A stretch of DNA of 64,000 nt from Paenibacillus caui (GCF_019904135.1 NZ_JAIOGQ010000019.1:1-64000); one strand, 5' to 3'; positions 17,570 through 26,801 are shown, counted from the first letter of the stretch. Notes: generated by a model not told the origin, from the letters alone. Made by a program: numbers and translations.

Positions 17570-17626
17570 TTATGGTATCTTCATCCAGCCTAATTCCTAT
17601 TTTGGAGCGTATGTCGGCTGTACCCC
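17545..17626 (-). repeat. Right terminal inverted repeat of the Tn3-family transposon
   Basis: This is the partner of 11083-11164, identical but for one base indel. It includes the last seven codons and stop of tnpA (ending at 17569), so coding sequence and repeat overlap. Confidence 0.9.
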
Positions 17627-17897
17627 CATCGGATAAGGCGCTGAAAAAAGCTGGGCAAAACGCCTGAGTGACCACGGAGCTCGCCTCAATTTTTCTATAC
17701 AAGAAAATTTAACATTATGAGATGTAGGTAGATGCCAAGCAGACTTTTTCCTAATGTCTCCCGGAAAGACTTGCCCTAAAAATAAAACAGCGGCGAACTA
17801 GGACTTGAAAAATAAAGCCCTTGACTGCCGCTGCTTGATTGAGCTATCGTTTCCCGTTTGCTTTACAAGCTGTCATATTGACTCAACCCCTTTTTGC

Positions 17898-18050
17898 CTA
17901 ACCATTGTCAATTTGCTTGATGACCTTAGCTGGATTACCACCTACAACCACGTTATCAGGGACATTCTTTGTAACAACTGCTCCAAAAGCAATAACCACA
18001 TTATTGCCTATCTTTACGCCGGGGTTGATAACCGAGCGTATAGCTTTCAT
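17898..18050 (-). pseudogene. C-terminal fragment of a hexapeptide-repeat acetyltransferase
   Basis: Fifty codons on the minus strand read [20 protein letters not shown], then [20 protein letters not shown] and a stop. This is the left-handed beta-helix end of a maltose/galactoside O-acetyltransferase. The N-terminal two thirds are absent. The apparent start at 18050 touches the SDR stop. The fragment is a relic of rearrangement near the transposon. Confidence 0.7.
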
Positions 18051-18889
18051 TAAAATGTCCTCCCTGCAAGATCGGATGAATTGACCGTCTTCTTATTGTG
18101 AGCGGATCCGTCGCGCGGACGAAGCATGCCGCCAACAAACCGAAGTCCGCGTTTTTTGGTGATGAATCGTCCTAATTGAGTCCCCAAATAATTCTGTGTA
18201 CCCGGAACGACGTACAGCTTCCCATCATTCAACGCGCGAAGCGCAGCTTGCACGACTCTCTCGGGAGTGTCTTTCTTGCCGACGGCGGCTTCTTCCGCGC
18301 CTACGACATTAAAGAAGCTGGTGTCCGTCGCACCGGGGCACAACGTGAAGAATTGAACGCCGCGTTTGCGGTTTTCCCACCATAACGCTTGGGTAAACGA
18401 GAGGATGAAAGCTTTCGTCGCCCCATAAACGGCCATATAGGGAAGGGGCTGGAATCCGGCGGTCGAAGCCACATTGATAATGGTACCCGAGCTTCTGCGC
18501 AGCATATCCGGCAGGAATAAGTGGGTCATATCGACAACAGCGGTCACATTGAGCATGACCTCATCATGCTGACGTACTCCCGATACTTGTTCAAACAACC
18601 CGTGCGTAGCAAAGCCTGCATTGTTGACCAGCACTTCGACATCCAATTTCAGAAGTTGACATTGCTGATACACCTCGCTGGACGCGCCCTCCTTCCCAAG
18701 ATCGATAGCGATAATCTCCACTTTGACGCCATGCTTCTTTTTGAGTTCTGACGCCAGGCTCTCCATCTTGTTCTTGGATCGGGCTACGAGTATCAAGTTG
18801 CCGCCTTGCTTGGCCAATTGTCTTGCGAATTGCTCCCCAATTCCGGAAGAAGCTCCCGTGACGAGTGCCCATTTCCCTTGAATGTTCAT
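18050..18889 (-). CDS. Short-chain dehydrogenase/reductase (SDR)
   Basis: A 279-residue classical SDR: cofactor loop [12 protein letters not shown], structural NNAG ([11 protein letters not shown]), catalytic Ser in NVASTAGFQ and the Tyr-x-x-x-Lys of AVYGATKAF. The basic residue in LVARSKNK after strand 2 favours NADP(H). The substrate is unknown. The start is ATG 18889 with AAGGAG upstream; nine upstream codons overlap that site. Two TetR-type operators lie in its leader (18927-18941, 18997-19011), pointing to control by the divergent TetR gene at 19183. Confidence 0.88.
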   Translation of the reverse strand: MNIQGKWALVTGASSGIGEQFARQLAKQGGNLILVARSKNKMESLASELKKKHGVKVEIIAIDLGKEGASSEVYQQCQLLKLDVEVLVNNAGFATHGLFEQVSGVRQHDEVMLNVTAVVDMTHLFLPDMLRRSSGTIINVASTAGFQPLPYMAVYGATKAFILSFTQALWWENRKRGVQFFTLCPGATDTSFFNVVGAEEAAVGKKDTPERVVQAALRALNDGKLYVVPGTQNYLGTQLGRFITKKRGLRFVGGMLRPRDGSAHNKKTVNSSDLAGRTF

Positions 18890-18926
18890 CGTGCAACTCT
18901 CCTTTTTGGATTCCATGTTTTATTTA

Positions 18927-18941
18927 AGAAACGTTGTTACC
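18927..18941. promoter_or_regulatory. TetR operator copy 1 (SDR leader)
   Basis: AGAAACGTTGTTACC is an inverted repeat with the same half-sites as 18997-19011 and 19136-19150, consensus GGWAAC-3 bp-GTTTCC on one strand or the other. It lies 38 bp before the SDR start. Confidence 0.6.
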
Positions 18942-18996
18942 AAATTCTCAAAAATAATTCCCAACTCCCGCATGAGTTAAGAATCTCGCGCTTTTT

Positions 18997-19011
18997 GGTA
19001 ACACTGTTTCC
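18997..19011. promoter_or_regulatory. TetR operator copy 2 (between SDR and TetR)
   Basis: GGTAACACTGTTTCC is the second copy of the operator in the divergent control region, 70 bp from copy 1 and 139 bp from copy 3. Confidence 0.65.
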
Positions 19012-19090
19012 GATGAAACCCATTGTAACCCCGCTTTTTCAGAAAGTCAATATCGTTATTTGAACATGATTTGAGACAGCCATCGTCACA

Positions 19091-19119
19091 TTGACAACTG
19101 TCCAACAACTGTATAAAAT
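19091..19119 (+). promoter_or_regulatory. Sigma-A promoter of the TetR gene
   Basis: TTGACA (19091-19096) and TAAAAT (19114-19119) with a 17-bp spacer. The perfect palindrome at 19136-19150 lies just downstream, in the start region of transcription. Confidence 0.7.
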
Positions 19120-19135
19120 TTTTGTTATGATGTTC

Positions 19136-19150
19136 GGAAACTTTGTTTCC
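19136..19150. promoter_or_regulatory. TetR operator copy 3 (TetR leader)
   Basis: GGAAACTTTGTTTCC is a perfect palindrome around TTT. Its place downstream of the -10 box fits repression of the TetR gene by its own product. Confidence 0.7.
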
Positions 19151-19182
19151 TAACGATAACGCATTAACCGAAGGTGATGAAT

Positions 19183-19842
19183 ATGGACAACAAAGATAGT
19201 TCCTCAAATAAGAACACACGAAAGTTGAAGACTTACCAAGAAGCACGCTTGCAAAATATAGAAAATTTGCGCAAGCTCGTTGTGGATGCTGCTGCAACAC
19301 TCCTTCAAGAAGAAGGACCGGAAAACGTTACGGTACGTAAAGTTGCTCAGAAAATGGATTGCTCGACAAAGGTCATATACAGCTTGTTTGTCAATAAAGA
19401 AGGCTTGGCTCAGCAGTTGTATCTCGATGGTTGCAAGCTTCTCGCTAACGAATTCGAGGGAACGCCGCACGCTGACGATCCGGCACAGCATTTGCTGAAT
19501 CTGGGCGAAACCTTCTGGGAATTCGGGCAGCGTTACTCCAGTTATTATAAGCTGATGTTCGGAGGAGCCTTCGCGGATTTCAAACCGGACGAGGAAAGCA
19601 TGGACGGCACCGTAACAGCCATGCGGCAACTAATGACTGTGATCAGCCATGCGCAAGAGCAAGGACTGATTCCCGGCCCGTATGACACGGAAACCGTAAT
19701 ACGTATATTCTGGGCGTCACTCCATGGCGTTATTCATCTTTACATGGGCGGACACTTGGGAGACGTCCAATCCGCCCATGCCGTATACAGGCACACGCTA
19801 ACTTTGATTGTCGGCTCGTTGTTTCCAAATCAAAGCTCCTAA
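19183..19842 (+). CDS. TetR family regulator, probable repressor of the SDR gene
   Basis: An N-terminal TetR domain is visible (LVVDAAATLLQEEGPENVTV, then AQKMDCSTKVIYSLFVNKEG), followed by a C-terminal domain of the WHG/TetR_C type (LMFGGAFADF, IFWASLHGVIHLYMGGH). The start at ATG 19183 is set by AAGGTG at 19171-19176; two earlier in-frame codons overlap that site. Three matching 15-bp operators surround it and the divergent SDR gene, so both are likely repressed together. The inducer is unknown. Confidence 0.85.
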   Translation: MDNKDSSSNKNTRKLKTYQEARLQNIENLRKLVVDAAATLLQEEGPENVTVRKVAQKMDCSTKVIYSLFVNKEGLAQQLYLDGCKLLANEFEGTPHADDPAQHLLNLGETFWEFGQRYSSYYKLMFGGAFADFKPDEESMDGTVTAMRQLMTVISHAQEQGLIPGPYDTETVIRIFWASLHGVIHLYMGGHLGDVQSAHAVYRHTLTLIVGSLFPNQSS

Positions 19843-19913
19843 AGATTCAGATGCCGCGCTCCTCTATAGACGTCAAAGAGCTCCCAACTTCCGCAAAAGA
19901 TTCTCCCCAATCG

Positions 19914-22900
19914 CTATTGGTCAAAGTCCTGCTCGGCTGCTGCTTCTGGCTTGCTCCTGTCGCCCAGCGCAATGAGTGCCGGTAGAAACAGGGGCAGCAT
20001 CACGAGCACCAGCAGAACGAGCGCCGTAATTACCGCTGTAGACAGTTGGGTCAACGTCAGCAAGCCGGATGGATACATAGCCGCAAAGGTCCCGCACAGA
20101 ATGATGACTGCCGAAACGATTATGCTGCCGGTATGCTTCATAGCTTCGGTGATCGCCTGACCCGGTCTTAGATGGTCGTATTCGCGGTATCTCATCATCA
20201 GAAAGATACTGTAATCCACCCCTAAGGCCACGATCATAATAAAGGAGAAGAACGGCGTGGTCCAGGTCAGCTCCTGATTACTGGTAAAGGTCGCGAATAT
20301 GAGTCTTGTGGCGGCCAGCGCCGTATAATATGCAAGCACAAGCGAAGCAATGATGACAACTGGAAGCCTGAAGGAGCGGGTAATCACCATCAGGACAATC
20401 AGGATGCCTGTAAGCATGATAACGGCTGTCTTCGTAAAATCACCGGTACTCATCTCGTTCAGGTCGTTGTTCTGTGCGGAAGTTCCCGTTATGCCGTATG
20501 GCGAATCGGCAAAACTGCCGCCCTTCACCATTTCCTTGTACTGATCATGAATGGAATCTATAATCTCCATTGCCTCGTTCGAGTATGGATCCACCGACAA
20601 GACGATGGTCCATTTCGCCAGATGACGATTCGCCGACAAATATTGATCCAGCGCTGCGGAGAATTCTTCCCCGGTACGAACTTCTTCGGGAATGAAGAAG
20701 GAGTCCGCTGAGCCTGTACCGGTTACCTCGTTCAAATAGCTTTGCGCGCTTGCCAGGCCGCCTGATATTTCCTCAAGTCCATCTGCGCTTTCGCCCAGTC
20801 CTTTTTCCAGCTCGGTCATTTGCCCACCAAGCTTGCTAAGCCCTTGATCAAGCTGCTGCTGACCCTGATTGATCTGCTCCAGACCGTTCGACATCTCAGG
20901 CAGACGAGCGATCGTCTGCTGCTGGCCGCTGCTGGCCCGGCTGATTCCGTCCTCCAGCTTCAGGGCGCCTGACTCCAGCTGTCCTGCTCCCGCGATTAAT
21001 TGCTGCTGGCCTGCCTGAATCTGCTTCATCCCTTGATCAAGCTCGGCAAGCTTCTGATTTGCCCCCTCAAATGTTCCGTTCAGCTGGCTCATTCCGGCTG
21101 ACAGTTTGTTCAGTTGCTCAGAGAGAGCAAGACTTGACTGCTTCAAGGCGGCAAAATCAGAATTTTGCCCGATTCCGGAAATAGATTGTTCCAAGGCCGA
21201 AATGTATCCGTTCATCTTGTTCGAAACCTGGACCAACCCTTGCAAGGAGGTTTCGATCGTTTGATACTGCTCCGCGATTTGATCATAGCCGGCGTGAATA
21301 CCGGACAACCCTTCAGAAAGATTATCCGTTGCCGACGTCAGCTTGGAAAGGTTCTGATTCAGGCTGACCAGACCGCTATGCAAATCCTCCGCTCCCTGTA
21401 CGCCCTGCTGCATGCCTTTGTCGATTTGATTTAAGGCTTGAACCGCCTGATCAAGTCCTCCCTGAATATCCATTGTTGCCGTAATGAGCCTATCCACTTC
21501 CGAAAATGACTTTTCCGGGACCTCGCCCAGTTTATCCTCTGCTTCGCTGAGTCCATTCTGAATCGTTTGGATCCCGTCGTTCGCTTTCCCGATCCCCTCT
21601 TTCAGGCTTGCATTCTGGTCATCCGTATACAGCTCGGGAATTTTCTCTCCGTTTGGGCGGGTAGCGCTGTACACCTTCTCTACGCCACTCGTTTTGCCGA
21701 TCATCTCGGTTACCTGATCTATAAACTTCAGGGCATTCTGGGAGTCCAGGGATTGATCATCCTTCAGTACCAACGCTGCCGGCAAAGCCTGACCTGGAGG
21801 AAAGTGCTCATACACCAGATTGATCCCTTTTACGGTAGAGTAGGAATCGCTGATTTCCTTCACGGAATTATAGGTTAACTGCTCTTTGTAGAGAACGAGA
21901 GCCGGTATCGTCAGCAACAGCGCTATAATCAGGCCTATGATCGGCCGGCGGACGGCAAAACGTGTGATGGAAGAAGTCAGTTTATTCTCGCCATGGCCGG
22001 CTATTTTCTTAGATGGCCAGAACAGTTTTCCTCCCAGCAGCATCATTAATGCCGGAATGACAGTGAACAAGGCAAGCATCAGCACGGCGACGCCAATGCC
22101 GACAGCGGAAGCGGATTTAAACAGCTTGAACTGGGCCAGCCCCAATGCGCTGAAACCGATAAAGACGGCGATACCGCTGTACAGCACCGTTTTTCCCGCT
22201 GTCTTGTAGGTGTGAAGAATCGCATCCCGCTTCGTCTCCTGTTTGCCCAGCTCTTCCTTGAACCTGGTAAACAGCAAAATAATATAATCCGTGCCAATGC
22301 CGAACAAGATCAGCACAAGAAAGATCTGCGTAAAATTCGAGAATGGAAAATCAAGTTTGTCGACCAACTGCGTGACCACGCCGAGTGAAACGATGTAGGT
22401 CAGCCCAACGGTCAATAGGGAGGCGACAGGCGCAACAGCCGAACGAAAAATCGCGACCAGGACGATGATGATGAAGACGACCGCTACTCCCTCGGTCTTT
22501 TTCACGCCGGATTGCGTCGTTTTGATAAAGTCTTCGGTAATGAGCTCAGGGCCTGTAAGCGAGTGGGCAACCGGAATATCTTTCAGTACGGTCGACAATT
22601 CATCGCTGACCTGCTGCCGGGTGCGGTCTCCCCGGTGGACGGATACGGAAGTCAGCACGGTCGTCCCGTCCTTGGAAACCAGCTGCTTTCTGACCTCCTC
22701 ACTCTTGGTATGGGCCAGAATATTGGTGATTCCGAGCTTGTCTTTCCCGGCTTCCAGCTTCTGAATTCCCCGCTCGATTTCTTTCATTTGCTGGCTGCCA
22801 AGCGCGGTATCCTCATGGAAAACGATGAGAACCGCCATATCTTTTTCTTCCTTGGAGTGATTAAACTCCTTTAGCAGTTCATCCGCCCGATAGGATGGGA

Positions 22901-23033
22901 ACTGTTCGGGAATGGAAACCTGGCCCTTCTCCCTGAGCAGATTGTCCATATTCGGCATAGAGATGATGGAACAGCCTGCCAGCACGATCCAAAGTGCCAT
23001 GTTGAACCATTTGTTTTTTAAGATGTGTTTCAT
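19914..23033 (-). CDS. MMPL/RND family exporter
   Basis: A 1039-residue membrane exporter with two MMPL repeats. Each has one helix, a large external domain and a helix bundle; Asp-containing motifs are FGIGTDYIILLFTRF in the first half and VALGVDYSIFLMMRYREYDH in the second, as in proton-driven RND pumps. The external domain of the second repeat is enlarged by a long heptad-rich region (about residues 470-745, many LDQGL/LEEGL units). It resembles YdgH-like exporters of lipids or drugs. The start is at 23033 with GGAGGAG upstream. It is convergent with the TetR gene and co-oriented with the two-component system upstream. Confidence 0.88.
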   Translation of the reverse strand: MKHILKNKWFNMALWIVLAGCSIISMPNMDNLLREKGQVSIPEQFPSYRADELLKEFNHSKEEKDMAVLIVFHEDTALGSQQMKEIERGIQKLEAGKDKLGITNILAHTKSEEVRKQLVSKDGTTVLTSVSVHRGDRTRQQVSDELSTVLKDIPVAHSLTGPELITEDFIKTTQSGVKKTEGVAVVFIIIVLVAIFRSAVAPVASLLTVGLTYIVSLGVVTQLVDKLDFPFSNFTQIFLVLILFGIGTDYIILLFTRFKEELGKQETKRDAILHTYKTAGKTVLYSGIAVFIGFSALGLAQFKLFKSASAVGIGVAVLMLALFTVIPALMMLLGGKLFWPSKKIAGHGENKLTSSITRFAVRRPIIGLIIALLLTIPALVLYKEQLTYNSVKEISDSYSTVKGINLVYEHFPPGQALPAALVLKDDQSLDSQNALKFIDQVTEMIGKTSGVEKVYSATRPNGEKIPELYTDDQNASLKEGIGKANDGIQTIQNGLSEAEDKLGEVPEKSFSEVDRLITATMDIQGGLDQAVQALNQIDKGMQQGVQGAEDLHSGLVSLNQNLSKLTSATDNLSEGLSGIHAGYDQIAEQYQTIETSLQGLVQVSNKMNGYISALEQSISGIGQNSDFAALKQSSLALSEQLNKLSAGMSQLNGTFEGANQKLAELDQGMKQIQAGQQQLIAGAGQLESGALKLEDGISRASSGQQQTIARLPEMSNGLEQINQGQQQLDQGLSKLGGQMTELEKGLGESADGLEEISGGLASAQSYLNEVTGTGSADSFFIPEEVRTGEEFSAALDQYLSANRHLAKWTIVLSVDPYSNEAMEIIDSIHDQYKEMVKGGSFADSPYGITGTSAQNNDLNEMSTGDFTKTAVIMLTGILIVLMVITRSFRLPVVIIASLVLAYYTALAATRLIFATFTSNQELTWTTPFFSFIMIVALGVDYSIFLMMRYREYDHLRPGQAITEAMKHTGSIIVSAVIILCGTFAAMYPSGLLTLTQLSTAVITALVLLVLVMLPLFLPALIALGDRSKPEAAAEQDFDQ

Positions 23034-23491
23034 GCTTCTCCTCCTGCTTCTTGTTGCTCCCATCCTAGCAGGAAGAAATAAAATAATAATGAATCAAAAA
23101 TAAAACATGATAAAGATGTTAGAGTTCCGTATTCATAATGTTTATAGGAGTAACCTTCTTTTGATACAGGTTCGGAGGGATCAAGCTGACCCCACTCTCC
23201 ATCTCCAGTACGTACTTAAACGTACTTCACATGGGATTCATCTGCAAAAATTACAGTGACGGGAAAGTTTCGCATAAGACTCAATCGAGCATTGACGCTT
23301 TGAATTATTAATCATAACAATCCATTTTATTGTTCTTATTTTCATAGTCGTAGATGCGCTTGACGTCAGGAAAGTACGCCTTTTCTCCTTCGAATTTATT
23401 TTCTGTCTCTTGGTCTCAAACAAAAGAACTTCTGCAAGACAAAAGCCCGTCCCTAAGAACGAGCTCTTAACAAACCTATGCAGTTTCCCCT
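23034..23491. other. Intergenic region upstream of the exporter
   Basis: About 458 bp with no convincing gene. A GC-rich imperfect hairpin near 23445-23470 may terminate the kinase transcript. The AT-rich part at 23060-23130 should hold the exporter promoter. No clear operator was found. Confidence 0.4.
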
Positions 23492-24808
23492 TCATGCCAG
23501 CGGAATGGTAAACGTTATCTTTAGTCCGCCAAGCGGTGACCTGGAAGCATAAATTTCGCCGCCGTGCCGGTTTACTATAGACTGACAGCTGGAAAGTCCC
23601 AGTCCGGTTCCGCCTTCCCGGCTCTGTCTGGACTGATCCACCGTAAAAAATCTTTGAAACAGCCTCGGAATGGCCTCTTCCGGAACCCCAACCCCGTTAT
23701 CTTCAATTGTAAAAATAGCCTGGCCCTCCTTGGAAATCCCCCTCATTTCAACGACCAGATCAGGTGCCGAAGCATACCTGACGGCATTGCTGATCAGGTT
23801 GGCAAACACCCGGCGCAGCATCGGCTCGTTCGCAAGAATATGGTCGTCCGCCTTGAAGCCGTTGTGCCGGATCAAAGTGAAATCAAACCCGGCGAGCTCC
23901 GCCTCATATTCCACAGCCACACTCTCAAACAGCTCCCTGACATGTACGGTCCCAAAGTCGAGCGACGGCAGCAGCACCTCGTCTTTCGTATATCTCGAAA
24001 ACTCCGCCATCAGCTCCGACAGATGCTTGGCCTTCCTTGAAATGAGCTGCAAATAATCCTTCTTGTCTTGTTCGGTCACAGAGTCCTTCGTCAGCAGCAA
24101 TTCCAGAAAACCGTTGATCGAGGTCAGCGGCGTTTTGATGTCATGGGCGATGGCGGCAACCATGTCGATTTGTTCCTTGTTGGCCTGTATAAGCCGCTCT
24201 TCCATCCGGTTCACATGCCGGTAGAGCTCGCCGATCTCGTCTCTGCGCGAAACGGTCAGCTTGCTGGGAAGGGGAGTCCCTTTTATTTTGCCTAGCCTGC
24301 GGTTCAACCGCTGTATCGGTTTGGTAATGAAATGGTTGAAATATAAGGTTAACACAACAAAAATCAAGGCCAGCGCGACGAACAGCAAAGTGAAGGTTCT
24401 CGTAAGCGCCATTCGGAGCACAACGTTTCTGTTATTCATCGACCGGTTAAATTTGAGCAGCAGCACCGTATTCCCCTGACCGTCCTTGACCTCATCCCAG
24501 GCCTCCACGGCGCTTTTATCATTTGCAGCAGCATTGAAGCTGCCCGCAGGCGTAAAATCCTTGCGGTAGAGCGTAACCGTGATGTTCTCTTCTTCCGATA
24601 TTTTCTCCAAATAACGGGATACAGCGTCCATATCCGGATATAGTTCTCCTGCACGCCTGGCTATTTCCGCATTCTTATTCGCAAAGTCCTGACGAATATG
24701 GCTTGTAATGCTTTCAATGACTGACGCCCTGACATACAGGGCGATAATGAGCGCAAGCCCGAGCACGATAAAGGAAAAGAGGAGGGGCAGCTTTACTCTA
24801 AGCTTCAT
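23492..24808 (-). CDS. Sensor histidine kinase (OmpR-partner class)
   Basis: The 438-residue kinase has two membrane helices (about residues 9-28 and 137-160) around a short external sensor, then HAMP, HisKA with phospho-His in AAIAHDIKTPLTSI, and HATPase_c boxes N (NLISNAVRYA), G1 (DNGVGVPEEA) and G2 (GGTGLGLSSCQ). The ATG at 24808 overlaps the response regulator end by 11 bp, so translation is coupled. The signal is unknown. The exporter downstream is a possible target. Confidence 0.9.
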   Translation of the reverse strand: MKLRVKLPLLFSFIVLGLALIIALYVRASVIESITSHIRQDFANKNAEIARRAGELYPDMDAVSRYLEKISEEENITVTLYRKDFTPAGSFNAAANDKSAVEAWDEVKDGQGNTVLLLKFNRSMNNRNVVLRMALTRTFTLLFVALALIFVVLTLYFNHFITKPIQRLNRRLGKIKGTPLPSKLTVSRRDEIGELYRHVNRMEERLIQANKEQIDMVAAIAHDIKTPLTSINGFLELLLTKDSVTEQDKKDYLQLISRKAKHLSELMAEFSRYTKDEVLLPSLDFGTVHVRELFESVAVEYEAELAGFDFTLIRHNGFKADDHILANEPMLRRVFANLISNAVRYASAPDLVVEMRGISKEGQAIFTIEDNGVGVPEEAIPRLFQRFFTVDQSRQSREGGTGLGLSSCQSIVNRHGGEIYASRSPLGGLKITFTIPLA

Positions 24809-25523
24809 TCTCGCAGCCCTCTGGAGAAAATTTGTAGCCGATCCCCCATACGGTTCGGATAAAATCATATGTTTTGCCCATTTTTTTGCGAATATTTTTG
24901 ATATGAACCGTTACGGTGTTGATATCCCCGAACTCGTCGCCCCAAACGCTTTCGTAAATCTGCTCACGGCTTAATACCTGGTTGGGATGCCTGACCAAAT
25001 AGGATAGAATTTGAAATTCTTTTACCGACAAATCCAGGTTGCTGCCTTCGAGAAAAGCTTCATAGGTCGTCTCCTGAAGCTGCAAAAGACCAACTGAAAA
25101 ACGGCCTGGCAGGCTTGATAAAGCCTCCGCTTCCTTGCTTCTCCATTCGCTGTGCATTCGCTCCAGCTTGCGAAAGTGGGCTTTGACTCTTGAAGTCAGC
25201 TCCTCCAGACTGAACGGCTTGGTCATATAATCGTCCGCCCCGATTTCAAGCCCGATCACTTTATCGATATCCCGGTCCCTTGCGCTCAGAATCAGGATCG
25301 GCACATTGAATTTCCGCCGAACTTTCCGGCACACCTCAAGCCCGTCTAGTCCGGGCATCATAATGTCCAGGATCATAAAGTCAATGTCCTCGCGTTCCAC
25401 CGTGTTAAGCGCGTCTTGTCCCGAGTATGCCGGAATAACGGAAAATTGCTCGTATTGCAGACTGTCCGAGATCAGTCTCACGATATCCCGGTCATCATCG
25501 ACCACCAATATGGTTCTCGTCAT
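24798..25523 (-). CDS. OmpR/PhoB family response regulator
   Basis: A 241-residue regulator with a receiver domain (VVDDDRDIV acidic patch, phospho-acceptor Asp53 in LDIMMPGLDG, Thr/Ser in LILSARD, Lys in MTKPFS) and a winged-helix output domain (LSVKEFQILSYLVRHPNQVL... and VHIKNIRKKMG). It pairs with the overlapping histidine kinase gene downstream. GGTGAGGAG precedes the ATG. Targets are not evident, but the co-oriented exporter is a candidate. Confidence 0.92.
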   Translation of the reverse strand: MTRTILVVDDDRDIVRLISDSLQYEQFSVIPAYSGQDALNTVEREDIDFMILDIMMPGLDGLEVCRKVRRKFNVPILILSARDRDIDKVIGLEIGADDYMTKPFSLEELTSRVKAHFRKLERMHSEWRSKEAEALSSLPGRFSVGLLQLQETTYEAFLEGSNLDLSVKEFQILSYLVRHPNQVLSREQIYESVWGDEFGDINTVTVHIKNIRKKMGKTYDFIRTVWGIGYKFSPEGCENEA

Positions 25524-25616
25524 TATCTCCTCACCTGCCTGGAATCTGATGACATCAGATTACCACACGGTTATGAAATAATCCTAAACGAAATATGAAA
25601 AATAGGGATTTCACGA

Positions 25617-26552
25617 TCAAAACAGGCTCCATTCGAATTCACGCGAAAGCCGCTCGATCAGATCAACGCCCGCAATACTGTTTCCTTTCGGATTCAGGGC
25701 CGGGCCCACCACGCCGATGCCAAACCGCCCGGGTACAAAGGTCAAAATCCCGCCCGAGACGCCGCTCTTCGCCGGCATGCCCGCACCGATGGCGAACTCT
25801 CCCGAACCGTTGTACATGCCGCACGTAATCATAAAGGATTTGGCAATTTGCACATAGCGCTTTGGAATCAGCGACTTGCCCGTCAGCGGATCTGTACCAT
25901 TGTTAGCCATGACCAGAGCCATCCGGGCGAGATCGGCGCAGTTCACCTTTACGGAACAGTGGCGGAAATAAACGTCCAGCACCTCTTCCACCTTCCCCTG
26001 CAGAATCCCTTTATCCAACAAGAAATAGGCCATTGAGCGGTTCAGATGTCCCGTTTCGCTCTCCGAATGATAAACGCCCAGATCGTAATCAAGTTCAGGA
26101 TTTGCAGCCAGCTCGCGGAAAAATTCCAAAATACGAGCCGATTTATGCTCGGCTGTGTCCCCTTTGATCAGGGAAGAAACGACGATAGCCCCTGCGTTAA
26201 TCAGCGGATTAAACGGAATGGCCGGCTGAATGAGCTCCAGCTTCATCATGGAGTTAAAATTGTCGCCCGTCGGCTCTTTTCCGACTTTGGAGAACACTGC
26301 ATCTTCGCCGTGATCCATTAAGGCCAGAATTAAGGTGAACACCTTGGAAATGCTCTGCAATGTAAAAGAAAAATCCGTATCGCCCGCCGAAACGGCCCTC
26401 CCGCTTTTGTCCATGATTTGAATCCCCAGCAAATCCTGCGGCGCTTTGGATAACTCGGGAATATAGGTGGCTACCGTTCCATCGGCGCTTTGAAGCCTGC
26501 TTGTTTCCAACCATTCGGGCAGAATGGATTCGAGTTTGTCCATTTCATTCAT
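25617..26552 (-). CDS. glsA: Glutaminase A
   Basis: A 311-residue beta-lactamase-fold glutaminase that converts glutamine to glutamate and ammonia. The Ser-x-x-Lys pair is in FTLQSISKVFT. Family blocks NAGAIVVSSLI, SMAYFLLDKG, CSVKVNCADLA and the C-terminal GAGMPAKSGVSGGI are all present, with normal length. GGAGGG stands 9 bp before the chosen ATG. It is a single gene on the minus strand, divergent from the His attenuator and hisS. Confidence 0.93.
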   Translation of the reverse strand: MNEMDKLESILPEWLETSRLQSADGTVATYIPELSKAPQDLLGIQIMDKSGRAVSAGDTDFSFTLQSISKVFTLILALMDHGEDAVFSKVGKEPTGDNFNSMMKLELIQPAIPFNPLINAGAIVVSSLIKGDTAEHKSARILEFFRELAANPELDYDLGVYHSESETGHLNRSMAYFLLDKGILQGKVEEVLDVYFRHCSVKVNCADLARMALVMANNGTDPLTGKSLIPKRYVQIAKSFMITCGMYNGSGEFAIGAGMPAKSGVSGGILTFVPGRFGIGVVGPALNPKGNSIAGVDLIERLSREFEWSLF

Positions 26553-26689
26553 CTCTTTATTCCCTCCATCCAGTGCGAGTCTAGTATTTCTAATCTCTAT
26601 AATTTTATTATCTCACAACTTGATTGCTAGGAAATAGCCGGTTTCCTTTTTTCAAATGCTATGTTAATTCGCATTGCCTGGAATAAGTC

Positions 26690-26718
26690 TTGTGTAACCT
26701 GAAGCGACCCGTTATAAT
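26690..26718 (+). promoter_or_regulatory. Promoter of the His-leader/hisS transcript
   Basis: TTGTGT (26690-26695) and TATAAT (26713-26718) are 17 bp apart, placing transcription start about 30 bp before the leader peptide. Confidence 0.65.
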
Positions 26719-26753
26719 CGTTGTAACCCAGTGTTGAAGAGGAATTGATACCC

Positions 26754-26801
26754 ATGAAGAGAATCATGCTGAGTCAACTTCATCATCACAAACAGCGTTA
26801 G
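26754..26801 (+). CDS. His leader peptide MKRIMLSQLHHHKQR
   Basis: A 15-codon frame with AGAGGAA upstream encodes MKRIMLSQLHHHKQR and stops at TAG (26799-26801). Three consecutive His codons (26781-26789) are the hallmark of a transcription-attenuation leader. Its stop falls within the first of three competing RNA hairpins. When charged tRNA-His is short the ribosome should stall on the His codons and let the downstream synthetase gene be transcribed. Confidence 0.85.
   Translation: MKRIMLSQLHHHKQR

Larger units (their letters stand above)
11083..17626 (+). mobile_element. Tn3-family transposon, Tn4430/TnpI type, with protease cargo
   Basis: A 6.5-kb unit bounded by inverted repeats of about 81 bp beginning GGGGTACAGCCGACATACGC. 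It holds, left to right, a minus-strand cargo operon (lipoprotein, membrane-anchored protein, matrixin protease), a multi-motif recombination site, the tyrosine resolvase gene tnpI, and tnpA ending inside the right repeat. The GGGGTAC ends and the tnpI-tnpA order match Tn4430-like elements. The flanks show GCATC on the left and CATCG on the right, not a clean 5-bp duplication. tnpA is frameshifted, so the copy is probably stalled unless helped in trans. Confidence 0.9.

Noticed and set aside
23238..23495. Minus-strand frame of 85 codons before the kinase end
   Set aside because: Composition is not protein-like, no ribosome site is present and nothing matches a family. Treated as intergenic.
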